Source of the DNA: Artocarpus heterophyllus
Lineage: Eukaryota; Streptophyta; Magnoliopsida; Rosales; Moraceae
Length of the DNA stretch: 64,000 nt
Direction: 5' to 3'
Assembly (NCBI GenBank): GCA_025403435.1
Contig: CM046350.1
Location: forward strand, 12,926,372-12,990,371
In this document: positions 47,854-58,643 of the stretch, piece by piece
Layout of the letters: each line of letters opens with the position of its first letter
How positions within the stretch are numbered: position 1 is the stretch's first letter
Program-made: the position numbers and the translations under genes
The notes under the pieces: generated by a model
Told to the model about the DNA's origin: nothing
The model's input: only the letters and a program-made list of their open reading frames with translations
Databases searched by the model: none

Positions 47854-50102
47854 ATGGCAAACTCCCAGACGACGTCGTGGAGAACATCTTCTCCTTCCTG
47901 CCAATCAAGAAGGCCGTCCGGATCGGCGTCGTTTCAAGCAGGTTCAAAAACTCTTGGGCCTTATGCCGCAGGCTCATCTTCGACCGGGCCTTCGCGAGGA
48001 AGGTCGAGACCCAGGCCGAGTTCGTCAAAGTTGTCAACGGTGTCTTCGAGGCCCATGAGGGCCCACAGATCCTGACCCTGAAGCTCTTCTTCGACCACTC
48101 CGACGCCAGCAACGAGGCCGCCGTCCGCCGGTGGGTCGAAACGGCAGTCGAGAAAGGCGTGGAGGAGCTTGACCTCGAGTTCTTCGTCTCCGGCGGCGGC
48201 TTCGTCATCGAGCCGTTCAGGTTTCCCACGGATTTTCTCGACATCCAAACACTCAGAACTCTCAGGCTCGTCTACTGCGACGTGGACTTCCCCTCGAGGC
48301 CCAATGGGCTCCTGTTCCTGACCACCGTCGTGCTGACGAAGGTCGTCCTTGTCGACGGGAACGTGGAGAGACTGGTCGTGAACTGTTTGGGCCTGAAGAG
48401 TTTGGACATGGCCCGGTGCTACGGGCCCAGGAGGCTGAGGATATGGGCGTCGAAGCTTAACAAGTTTAAGGAGTTCAGAATCGGCGATTGTAAGGACCTT
48501 CTCAGGATCGATATAGACTCGCCGAGTCTCCGGACGTTTTATTATCGTGGGCAAGGCCGGATCCTCACCTTCAACCGCTCCGTTTCGAAGCTGGACGATG
48601 TCGTTTTGAGCCTCACACCTTCGAGAAGCTTCCCTCAGTGCCATGGCAAAGTGGAATCGCTTGTCTATCGCCATCTCCGGAATGTCACTGTCCTCACTGC
48701 TACTAGTACACTTCTTGAGGTACCGCATTCGTCTATATATACGTATATACTCATATATATTAGCTTCATTTTATTTCTGTTTTTTTTATTGTTTTCTACG
48801 GGATCTGTTTAATATTAAGCGCTTGAGTCAATTCAACGGTTTTTTTCGTTCAAACCGAAATTAATATTTAGCTTATTCCTAATTCAAATTATAAATTGTG
48901 ATTCAACTTATTTTTTGTTGTAACCTATTTAGACCTGTTGTCCCTCAACAAGCCTTTTATATATGTGTATTGTTGTAAAATTAATGCGATAGAAATAAAA
49001 AACAAAAATATGCAGAGAATTTATGTAGAAACCTAAAAAGAGAAAGACCACAGGCAGAGGAGAAAAAAATTACTAAACTTGTGAATATTACAATGGAGAT
49101 GCTAGGGAGGCTCAAAATTCGCTAATAATTAAGCCCTTATGTAATACATCATATATATAGGTATACGCAAAACCATATGGGCTCAAAAATATAAACTAAA
49201 CGGCCAAACAACAACGGTCCGTATCTCGGGGCACCTTCGGCGAGATCAATGGTGGGCTACGGGATCGAGCCGAGGCCCGATTCCTTCACTACCACTACAG
49301 ATCTCATGAAAAATCTTACTTTTATTTTTCACCACAATTTGCCGTACTGCGAGCTTTTCGGGTCGGGCTAAATTGAATTCGGGTCACCATACTCTAATAT
49401 GTAGATGTATATTTAATATTTGATTATCATAAGCTTATGTGAATGGTATTAGGGTTTGATGGCTACGAGGAATGTTGAGATGACCATGGTAAGGGATTGT
49501 CAACCTAGTACTTGGAATAAGTTGAAGGAACTTCAGTTGTTTATGGAAGCCTCTAGCTTCTGCAATCTCATTGATGTTGCTTCATTTCTCGAGCGTTACT
49601 GTACAAACATGGAGAAATTATTTATCGACGTGAGTATATTATTTTAGAAAATATTCTTATGTACAGTACATTATTTTGATGTGAGTATATACAGACACAC
49701 ACATTAGTAGTACGACTTGGTTTGAAGTTGTTTGAAATAATCTTGCAGCTAAATGACTTCTTTAAGTCCGGAATTTATTGCCAACTACATCACATGCGAG
49801 CTCTGCTGGACCCCACAAAGAAGTTCGGGAGCTTGAGGTTCATCAAGATTAGGGGGTTCAACTTCCTAAAGCATGAAATAGGCCTTGTCAAGTTTCTATT
49901 GGAAAAGTCGTTGGTCTTGGAAGAGCTGGTTCTAGTGTTTCCAAAGAAAGATGATCTTGTCACAGTTTCACCTACCGATGCGTCGGTTTATGGCCGGCTT
50001 TTTCACTCTTGGAAACAGTCTAGCGAAGCGGCGATTTTGGTTTATGAGCATTTGCATGACGATCAAACCTGTACTCCTAAGCATTCAAAGATTTGGTACT
50101 AG
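47854..50102 (+). CDS. F-box/LRR (FBD-type) protein, 3 exons, start region off by one base
   Basis: F-box proteins are substrate adaptors of SCF ubiquitin ligases. Exons: 47854-48719, 49453-49629, 49749-50102. The F-box is at the N-terminus: LPDDVVENIFSFLPIKKAVR and SSRFKNSWAL. Leucine-rich-repeat-like segments follow (LRTLRLVYCDVDFPS, LVVNCLGLKSLDMARC, LNKFKEFRIGDC). The C-terminus has FIKIRGFNFLKHE and VKFLLEKSLVLEELVLVFP as in FBD-type proteins. Splice phases are 0 at both introns. The only nearby ATG (47854) is out of frame by one base with the F-box (frame set by CTC at 47862), and an in-frame TGA lies at 47850-47852. One missing A in the GCAAAC run would explain it; an unseen upstream exon is the alternative. 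Exon 1 is clearly GC-rich against its AT-rich flanks. Confidence 0.85.
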
Positions 50103-50291
50103 TGAAAGATCATCAAGAGCCCTTCAAAATTTATAGTTTTCATTTTATTGGCTAGTTACTGTTGGAACTCTAATTTTGGCCCACGTGTTACGTTTTTGTG
50201 AGACAAAATTAACCACTCTCAACTGTAAATAGCTGCCTCTCGTTTCCAACTGTGTGATGGTCACGGATATAAATAAATTGGGTCCATGAGC

Positions 50292-52457
50292 TGTAACGCC
50301 CCGAAATTTATTTAATGTTAAATGTAATATAAATGATGGATTAGTGTGCCATAATTAACGTTTTAACATTAATTAAATTATTTGGTTGGATTTTGAATTT
50401 TTGGTTGTTTTGTTAAATTGATGTGTTCAAAAGATTTCTTATTGTTTTAAAATGATGTTTTGAGTTTTAAAACACAACAATTTGTAAAATGTTAAAAATA
50501 CTCCGTTTTGCAAAACCGTGGGCGGCACATGGTTTTCGCACAGTAAAACCGCCCACCGATTTTCTCTATTTATTTCCCTATTCTCTCTCTCTCTCCTCAC
50601 ACTCCCGCAAGCTCTCTCTCTCTTCCTCTTGATATCTCTCGGCAGCTCTCTCTCTCTACATCTCTCTCTCAAATTTTTGAAACCACATTCGAATCCAAGC
50701 TTCGGGATAGCAAGGAGGAAGCTCGGGGATGTGATTCGGCAACCGAGAACACGGATTGAAGCTTCAATTCGAGGTTAGATTCGAAATTTCTAAACTTTTT
50801 ACAAAATTTTTAATTTTGTGCATTTTTGAAATCTAGGTTTGTTTAAGCTTAGAAAACCGTGGATTTGTGTTAAATGAACTTAGAACAACTAGAATCTAAG
50901 CTTAGATTGAAGAAAAACGGATTGGATTCAAGATTTTTTATTTTTCCCCTCATTTTCCCATTTCCGGATTTTTGAGGATTTTGAGTTCAAATCTTGTTTA
51001 AATGAGTCCAAACATGTTTTAGAATGTTTTTCTATCAACTATGATTGTTTTTCATGCCTGGGATTTGAGAAAAACAGGTCGGAAACAAGATTTAGATTTT
51101 GGGGATTGAGAAACCCATGGCTGGGATTTTTGGATTTTCCCAGTTCGGCAGGCCGAACTGTGTGTTCGGCAGGCCGGAGTGATGATCGGCAGGCCGGTGT
51201 TCTTCCGACCGGCAGGCCAAATCTAGGGAAATGTTCGGCAGGCCGAACCTTGCTTCCGGCAGGCCGAACTGTGCAGTTCGACAGGCCGAAGCAGGGAGTC
51301 CGGCAGGCCGACCGAGACATGGAAAATTTTGTGATTTTTACCCGTTTTCACTGTTTTGAACCCAGATTTAAATCCCAACCTTATAAAATGATTTTAAAGG
51401 TACAAATGGCACACTAGGACATCATGAAATGATTTAGTAACATAAAATGTCTCAAACTAGATATTGATCGACTTAGTTTGTATCTAGGATCGTTCGTGGT
51501 TCCGTGGAACTAATGTATAGCGGACCGGGATTACGGTGTGGGGTACCGGCATGAATATTGAGGTAGGACTTCTATCCTATTTCTTTGGTAGCCTGGTTTT
51601 GAAATGATTTGGCTTTGAAAAGGATTTCTATCAAATGTTTTCAACGGTTGTTTGAAAATGGTTTTATCGGTTATATTTTAATATACCGTGATTATGAAAT
51701 GAACTTCATAATGAACGTAATTGACAACACTCGGTAATTTGGGTTTTGAATGATAATGATAATAAACACAAAGGCATGATGCCATATCAGAGATCGAGTC
51801 GTGTAGCGATCGACCTTGGGGGCAGGTCCTGAAACCCAGCTGGGCCACTACGGTGGTGATATCATGGTTTGCCTAGGTAAAAGTAAAATGGTGTTTTGAC
51901 TTGACGAGTGGACTGTTCTGTGACAGAACGGTTCTACTCAAATTATTTATTTATTTATTTAAGTTTCCTTTTGAATAGCTTCTAACGATACTATGTTTCT
52001 TTGCATTAAATGATTTTATAAAACATAGTCCTACTGAGCCTTTCGCTCACGTTTTATTGTTTTAAATTCCCCCCCCCCCTTCTAGGTGGTTTCCCATTTA
52101 GGTTTGGAGAAGATTCTTCGGACCGAACTCAGGAGCAATAGGAGAATTTATTTATATTCTGTATAATTAATCAAGGCATGTAAGACTTAACTTTATTTGT
52201 ACTTGGACTGTAAATTGTATTTATGATATTGTCAGAACCATGTGTGTGCACAAGTTGTGGGTTGTGGAACCCATATTCGCGGTTTTTATTTAACTTTTAT
52301 TACCTGCTTAATATTTATAAATTCTTTCATAAAATGTAGTGGAAAATCTTCTTAATTTTTATTTAATCTGATTATCAAACTCTCGATTTTTATTAGATTC
52401 TTGTTTAATTAATCTAAATATTCCGCCACGTCACCTCCCGTTCTCCGGGGCGTGACA
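50292..52457 (+). mobile_element. Solo LTR of a large-LTR element (probably Ty3/gypsy chromovirus), 2166 bp
   Basis: It starts TGTAACGCCCCG and ends CGGGGCGTGACA, so it has TG..CA termini with a 12-bp near-perfect inverted repeat, and is flanked by a perfect 5-bp duplication TGAGC (50287-50291 and 52458-52462). No coding domain, primer-binding site or polypurine tract is found inside, so it is a solo LTR left by LTR-LTR recombination. Kilobase LTRs with TGTAACGCCCC/GGGGCGTGACA ends are typical of plant Tekay/Del-type chromoviruses; this assignment is by memory of the ends. CT-rich stretches at 50580-50670 may mark the transcription start region. Confidence 0.88.
51140..51315. repeat. Array of about eight GGCAGGCC-core imperfect palindromes inside the solo LTR
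   Basis: The word TTCGGCAGGCCGAA and close variants occur about eight times in 175 bp (near 51142, 51164, 51185, 51206, 51232, 51254, 51275 and 51299), irregularly spaced at 20-25 bp. Each unit is an imperfect palindrome, strongly GC-rich in an AT-rich LTR. The function is not known. Confidence 0.85.
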
Positions 52458-52659
52458 TGAGCATATAATTTAGACAGCACAAATAAAAAAAAAACACCAT
52501 CAAAACTGAATTATCATTGCTCAGAAAAACAAAACTGTCGGTGATAAAAATTCGTGCAAAATAGAGGAAAGCATCAATGGCAGGAGGTATTTATGATTCC
52601 TTTACTTCCGCATTTATGAATTTAATTAGTTGTTAAATGTATTAGACACAACCAACATT

Positions 52660-52672
52660 TTGTATTCGAGCC
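52660..52672 (+). promoter_or_regulatory. Degenerate primer-binding site (initiator tRNA-Met type)
   Basis: TTGTATTCGAGCC, starting 3 bases after the 5' LTR, matches 10 of 13 bases of TGGTATCAGAGCC, the usual copia primer-binding site complementary to initiator tRNA-Met. Confidence 0.6.
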
Positions 52673-53910
52673 GTGTATGCCCCTGCCTTGTCGTTTCATG
52701 CTTTGTTATATACAACACATATATTTCACGTTAAAAAAATTCTTTTTGGTGATTTCGGGTTCTTCATTTTGGAGTTTTTTTAATGAAAAATGAGATTAAA
52801 AATCATTAAGACATTCGATTTTTAAGATTTCTGTGATTTGAAATGTAAAAAATAGTGTCCGAAATGCTTAGAAACCGTTGGATTTTGTACCGGGTCGTAA
52901 CCGGGTCAAGAAGACCCGGATCAAGGTTCAAGACGACTGAAAATGACATGTCGTTTTCGTTTTTGAGTTCAGCAGCCAGCAAAATGACATGTCGTTTTGC
53001 CCTTCAGTGTGCGAAATGACATGTCGTTTACTTAAGGGGGCACGCGTGTTTCAGTGGCAAAACGACAAGTCGTTTTGGGTGTCTCAACCGCAAAACAACA
53101 CGTCGTTTAATGAAGGCAGAAAATAAAAAAAAAATCTGAAAATAAAAAAAAAATTTAATTTAATTTTGGTTTTTGGATATGCACATAATTTGTGCAATAA
53201 TTTCATAGAAAATTTATTTTATACATTATGTGCCAAGTGTTTATTTTATGTGCATAATTTTATTGTTGTTATTATGTACATAATTTAGATATATCTTTTT
53301 AATGCATAAATTATGAAATTAATTATGCATGTCATATAGAAATTGTTCTATTTTAATGAATGTTTTATTGGAAAACATATTGTGATAATTGATGTGCTAA
53401 TTATTGTTATATGCATAATCTTGAGTTTCATTATGCATGTTATTAAATTAAATTAACTTATTTAACATAAATTGAGATTTTGTTCATAATTATTATATTG
53501 CCTATAGAATATGCAATTTTCATGAATAATTTTATGAACAAAATTAAATGTCTAGTGATCCATATGATTTTGAGTAATTAGAGCTTAGCCACAGCACCTC
53601 TAATTATGCAAAATTATATATTAATTGGTTTAGGATTACATTTGGTTAAAGGACATTTATTGCAATTAGTTGTATCCAATGTAATAAATTTTATCCCACA
53701 GAAATTTTTATTATATTAGTATGACTAATTGGGATAAAATATCAAATTATATTTTCAAATTTACCCATAGGTATTAGAAAATGGAACATAATTTGATAGT
53801 TTTGTCTACAGTAAAATGAATCTAATTGAATTAGAACTTTAGCCCACAGGCAAGTTTTATGTCATAGATTCATGATTTTATGCATGATTTACATTGGTAA
53901 AGCATGAATT
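52673..53910 (+). other. Long leader of the copia element with palindrome cluster
   Basis: About 1.2 kb of non-coding leader lies between the primer-binding site and gag, unusually long for a copia element. Five copies of an AAAACGACATGTCGTTTT-like palindrome occur at about 52940-52957, 52981-52998, 53014-53029, 53058-53076 and 53090-53109, in an otherwise ordinary AT-rich sequence. No ORF is conserved here. Confidence 0.75.
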
Positions 53911-54780
53911 ATGTCTATTAGTCTCAATATTTTGGATTATAAGCATGTTTGTTTTAATTATGCAGTCATACAACCTGTGAATTTCTCTTATGTTCGAAGT
54001 GTTATCCCTGAGCTGAAAGGGGATAACTATAAGGTCTGGAAGGAGAGGATTCTCCTCCACTTGGGGTGGATGGACATTGATTATGCTATAAAGAAGGACG
54101 AGCCTATAATTACTGAAACTAGTACTCAGGATGAGATTGCTCTTTATGAACATTGGGAGCGATCTAATCGCCTTAGTGTCATGTTCATAAAGACTAAAAT
54201 CTCTACTGGGATACGTGGTTCCGTCGAACAGTATGACAAGGTCTGGGCATTACTGAAGGCCATTGATAAGCAGTTTGAAACTTCATATAAGACACTTGCC
54301 AGCACCCTAATCATGAAGTTCTCATCTCTGAGGCTCACTAGTGTGAGAGGTGTGCGTGAGCACATCATGGAGATGAGGGACATAGCGACTCAACTCAAGA
54401 ACCTTGAGGTGGATATGTCTGAGTCATTCCTAGTGCACTACATTTTGAACACCCTTCCAAAGCAATATGGACCCTTTAAGATTTCCTACAATACACATAA
54501 AGACAAATGGTCAATTAATGAGCTTCTGACCATGTGTACTTAGGAAGAAGGGCGGCTTGTAATGGAAATGGGTGAAACTGCACTGACGATGACCAAGGGA
54601 AAGAATCAGATTCAAGACCAATATCAACCCAAGGACAAGGAGAAAGGTAAAATACCTCCCAAAGCTGTCATTAAGAAGGAATCCAAGTGTTTCTTCTGTA
54701 AAAAGAAGGGACACATGAAGAAAGATTGCAAGAAATTTCAGAGTTGGCTTGAGAAGAAAGGTAATCTAGTCTCGTTGGTT
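53911..54780 (+). pseudogene. Copia gag with CCHC zinc knuckle, one in-frame stop
   Basis: From ATG 53911 the frame is open to a TAG at 54541-54543 and continues in the same frame afterwards. Conserved gag features: LKGDNYKVWKERILLHLGW near the start, the UBN2-like helical region, VHYILNTLPKQYGPFKISY (about 54430-54495) and the knuckle CFFCKKKGHMKKDC at 54688-54730. The single stop separates the gag core from the zinc knuckle. It would form the capsid. Confidence 0.9.
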
Positions 54781-55110
54781 TGTTATGAATCTAATATGGT
54801 TGATGTTGTTTATAACACATGGTGGATTGATTATGGATCTACAATCCATGTTTCGAATACCTTGCAGGGTATGCGAAACCTAAGGAAGCCAGTGGGAAGT
54901 GAGCTGAGCATCTCTTTAGGAAACAAGATGCATTTACATGTGGAAGTCATTGGAACATGCACCTTAGTTTTAAGTAGTGGTTTTATTTTGGAATTGGATA
55001 AGACATTTTATGTTTCAAACTTTTCTAGGAACTTAATTTCTGTTTCTAGACTTATATCTTTAGGATATTCCTTTACTTTTTCAAACAAATGTTTCAGTTT
55101 ATTTTATAAA
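54781..55110 (+). pseudogene. Copia aspartic protease domain, active site altered
   Basis: WWIDYGSTIHVSN at about 54820-54858 is the protease active site; the usual D-S-G-A/S has become D-Y-G-S. LGNKMHLHVEVIGTC and YVSNFSRNLISVSRL follow as normal downstream landmarks. The domain lies in the same frame as gag. Confidence 0.85.
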
Positions 55111-55199
55111 TCTGATCTTGTTGAGAATGGTATTTTGTCTGATGGTCTTTTCTCAATTAATTGTCAAAATGAACCACATCATATTGCTATGCATGTTCA

Positions 55200-56070
55200 A
55201 TCCGGCATTAAATGTTGTGTTATAAATGAGGATTCCTCTATGTTGTGGCATCGAAGATTGAGACATATCTCCACTGATAGAATCAAGAGGTTAGTAAATG
55301 ACCAAGTGCTTAGTGCTTTGGATTTTACTGACTTCGAGACTTGTGTGGGTTGCATTAAGGAAAAGCTAACCGACAAGTCTAAGAAATGTGCCAAGAGGAG
55401 TTCAGAAATATTAGAAATCATACATTCAGATATTTGTAGTCCAGTAATGGACTCATAAGGTCCGAAATACTTCATCTCTTTCATAGATGACTACTCACGA
55501 TACATGTATCTCTACTTGCTTCATACAAAGGACGAAGCATTAGATACCTTTAAGGTTTTCAAGGCTGAAGTAGAGAAACAATGTGGCAAGCAAATAAAGA
55601 TCGTGCAGACATATAGAGGTGGAGAATAGTATGGTAGATACATTGAGGATGGACAAGCTCAAGGTCCGTTTGCGAGGTTTCTTCAAGAGCATGAGATAGT
55701 TGCCCAATATACCATGCCTAGGTTCCCCGGATCATAATGGTGTAGCAAAAAAAAGAAACCAAACATTAATGGACATGGTGAGGAGCATGTAGAGTAACTC
55801 CAATCTGCCTAAGTCCTTATGGACTGAAGCTCTTAAGACGGCTGTGTATATATTAAATCGGGTTCCAACTAAGGCTGTCCCAAAGACGCCATTTGAGTTA
55901 TGGAAAGGTTGGAAACCGAGTTTGCGACATATACGCATTTGGAGATGTTCGTCTGAAGTAAGAGTGTACAACCCACAAGAGAAGAAGCTAGATCTGAGGA
56001 CCATTAGTAGGTATTTCGTTGGATATGTCGAAAGATCCAAAGGATATAGATTCTACTGTCCAACTCACAG
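55200..56070 (+). pseudogene. Copia GAG-pre-integrase and integrase, catalytic residues lost
   Basis: LWHRRLRHISTDRIKRLV and C..C (TCVGCIKEK) form the zinc-binding region at about 55243-55365. The first catalytic Asp is kept in IIHSDICSP (about 55420-55440). The second is replaced (TYRGGE) and the catalytic Glu position reads KKRN instead of the usual ERRN. Stops lie at 55456-55458 and about 55627, and the frame shifts near 55720. The later part ([33 protein letters not shown]) is well preserved. Confidence 0.88.
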
Positions 56071-56489
56071 CACTAGATTTGTGGAATCAAGGAACTCCAA
56101 GTTTCTTGAGAATGACTTGATTAGTGGTAGCGGTCAATTTCGGAACATAGTTTCTGAAAGAGATCATATTGAAGCTCAACCATCCATATCAAGTAATAGG
56201 TTGATCATAGTTCATAGCACTCCTATAATTCAACCGAGTGTTGTGCAATCAATTATTGAGGTTCCACAAACTGCTGATAATAATCTAGAAGGTCAAGTTA
56301 CTCAAGAACCAATGGAAACAATTGAGCAACAAGTTGGACAACAGATTCCTCAGGAAAATGTTGAACCAACATTAAGGAGATCTGCTAGAGAAAGGAAATT
56401 AGCAATTTCTAGTGATTATGTTGTGTATCTGCAAGAATCGAACTACAACATTGGGGCCAAAAATGATCCCGAAACGTTTTCACAAGCCA

Positions 56490-57320
56490 TGAGTTGCCAA
56501 GAATCAAAACTTTGGTATGATGCTATGAAGGATGAGATGGATTCTATGGCATCCAATGGAGTTTGAGATCTTGTCGAGTTGCCTGATGGTACAAAAGCTA
56601 TAGGGTGTAAATAGGTCTATAAGACGAAAAAAGACTCATTGGACAACATCAAAAGATATAAGGCAAGACTCGTCGCCAAAGGATTCACTCAAAAGGAAGG
56701 AATCGACTACAAGGAGACCTTTTCTCCTGTACCCAAGAAAGATTCTCTCTGCATCATCTTGGCACTCATTGCTCATTTTGACTTAAAGTTGCAACAAATG
56801 GATGTGAAAATGGCATTTCTCAATGGTGAACTAGAGGAAGAGGTTTATATGAAACAACCAGAAGGATTCTCCTCTAGTAATGATGAGCAATTGGTGTGTA
56901 AGCTTAAGAAATCCATATATGGGTTGAAGCAGGCCTCTCGTCAATGGTATTTGAAATTCCATGACGTCATCTCTTCATTTGGATTTGTAGAGAACATCAT
57001 AGATCAATGTATATACCAGAAGATCAGTTGGAGTAAGATTTGTTTCCTTGTTCCTTTATGTGGATGACATTCTACTTGCAACCAATAACAAGGGTATGAT
57101 ACATGAGGTAAAACAATTCCTCTCTAAAAACTTTGACATGAAGGATATGGGTGATGCATCATTCGTTATAGGCATTAAGATACACAGAGACAGATATAAA
57201 GGTACTTTGGGTCTGTCTCTAGAGGCCTATATCAACAAAGTTTTAGAGAGATTTCAGATGAAAAATTGTTCACCAAGTATAGCTCCCATTGTGAAGGATG
57301 ACAGATTCAATTTGAATTAG
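56490..57320 (+). pseudogene. Copia reverse transcriptase, YVDD box preserved but frame broken
   Basis: KRYKARLVAKGFTQKEGIDY, QQMDVKMAFLNGELEEEVYM, and KLKKSIYGLKQASRQWY lie in one frame up to about 57040. Then a frameshift moves the catalytic LYVDDILLATNN (about 57051-57086) and QFLSKNFDMKDMGDA into another frame. Stops at 56564-56566 and 56612-56614 precede it. The domain would synthesise cDNA. Confidence 0.92.
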
Positions 57321-57399
57321 TGCCCGAAAAATGACCTTGAAAGAGAACAGATGCACAACATTCCATATGCTTCAGCTGTTGGAAGTCTTATGTATGCTT

Positions 57400-58037
57400 A
57401 GGTTTGCACAAGACCTAACATTGCATTTGCTGTAGGAATGTTGGGCAGATATTAGAGTGATCCAGGATTAGACCACTGGAAGGCTGTAAAGAAAGTGATG
57501 AGATACCTTCAAGGGACCAAAGACTACATGCTTATGTATAGATGGACTGACAACTTGGAGGTCATTGGCTACTCTGACTCTGACTTCGCTGGCTGCATTG
57601 ATTCACGAAAATCAACTTCTGGATACATTTTCATGCTAGCTGGTGGAGTTGTTTCATGGAGGAGTGCCAACCAAACTCTGACTATTACTTCCACTATGGA
57701 GGCCGAGTTCGTATCTTGTTTTGAGGCTACCTCGCATGGTGTATGGATCAGGAGTTTCATTTCTGGGCTTAGGATTGTGGATTCTATCTCTAGGCCATTG
57801 AGAATATTTTGTGACAATTCAGCTGCTATTTTTATAGCTAGAAACAACAAGAGCGGTAGTCGAAGCAAACACATCGACATTAAATATCTAGCCATAAGGG
57901 AGCGTATTAAGGATAAAGCAGTGGTCATTGAGCACATAAGCACTGAATTGATGATTGCCGATCCCTTGATTAAAGGCATGTCACTAGTAAAATTTAGGGA
58001 TCATGTGGATAGAATGAGACTTGGTTCCCTCATATAA
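57400..58037 (+). pseudogene. Copia RNase H domain
   Basis: The open stretch 57495-58037 contains MRYLQGTKDYML, YSDSDFAGCIDSRKSTSGY (first Asp), TITSTMEAEFVS (Glu), FCDNSAAI (Asp) and SKHIDIKYLAIRE, the normal copia RNase H landmarks in order, ending about 275 bp before the 3' LTR. Stops at about 57400 and 57452 separate it from RT. Confidence 0.92.
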
Positions 58038-58311
58038 TTTGTTCTACTTTGTTGTGAAACTCTATATTTATGATAATTTCTCATTTCAACTTCAGTTAAG
58101 TGTACAATTTCATTTCTGAGAAATATCACTAAAGTCTGGACCTAGAATAAACATAGGGTTTATTCATTAAGTTATGTGGCAATTCTTGAGAGACAAAATA
58201 TTTGTAATACATGGAAGATAGTACTCGTTATTTAGAGGACTTATCGCCATGATTCAGGTATTTTGTCTCTTATTGTAGCAGTTGATGTAGAATATGGGTC
58301 AAGTGGGAGAA

Positions 58312-58638
58312 TGTTGGAACTCTAATTTTGGCCCACGTGTTACGTTTCTGTGAGACAAAATTAACCACCCTCAACTGTAAATAACTGCCTCTCGTTTCCA
58401 ACAATGCGATGGTCACGGATATAAATAAATTGGGTCCCTAGCATATAATTTAAATAGCAAAAAAAAAAAAAAAAACACCATCGAAACTCAATTATCAGTG
58501 CTCAGAAAAACAAAACTGTCAACGGCAAAAATTCGTACAAAATAGAGGAAGGCATCAATGGCATGTGGTATTTGTGATTCCCTTACTTCCGCTTTTATGA
58601 ATTCAATTGGTTGTTAAATGTATTAGACACAACCAATA
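58312..58638 (+). repeat. 3' LTR of the copia element
   Basis: It is preceded by the polypurine tract AAGTGGGAGAA, starts TGTTGGAACTC and ends ACCAATA, where the terminal CA has become TA. Length is 327 bp with TATAAATA at about 58420. It lacks the insertion found in the 5' LTR, so it serves as the reference for that junction. The target-site duplication GTTAC follows directly. Confidence 0.95.
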
Positions 58639-58643
58639 GTTAC

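Larger units (their letters stand above)
50160..52657 (+). repeat. 5' LTR of the copia element, split by a nested insertion
   Basis: It begins TGTTGGAACTC at 50160 and ends ACCAACA at 52657. Bases 50160-50291 and 52458-52657 match the 3' LTR; the piece between is a foreign solo LTR. Subtracting the 2166-bp insertion and one 5-bp duplication leaves 327 bp, exactly the length of the 3' LTR. A TATA box TATAAATA lies at 50268-50275, just upstream of the insertion. Confidence 0.95.
50155..58643 (+). mobile_element. Ty1/copia LTR retrotransposon with target-site duplication GTTAC
   Basis: Two LTRs bound an internal region coding, in order, gag, protease, integrase, RT and RNase H, which is the copia order. 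The target-site duplication GTTAC is perfect (50155-50159 and 58639-58643). Each LTR is 327 bp once the nested insertion in the 5' LTR is removed. By eye the LTRs differ at roughly 30 positions, so the insertion is old. Stops, frameshifts and lost catalytic residues make it non-autonomous. It lies 52 bp after the F-box/LRR stop codon, so it may sit within that gene's 3' UTR. Confidence 0.95.

Noticed and set aside
47961..48728. 255-codon ORF on the minus strand
   Set aside because: It lies opposite the GC-rich exon 1 of the F-box/LRR gene and shows no domain; the plus strand carries conserved F-box and LRR sequence.
50518..50778. 86-codon ORF in the solo LTR
   Set aside because: It covers a CT-rich, probably transcription-start region of the LTR and encodes a low-complexity Ser/Leu string.
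51140..51315. CRISPR-like spaced repeats
   Set aside because: Units are 14 bp, variable and irregularly spaced inside a plant LTR; CRISPR arrays do not occur in this context.
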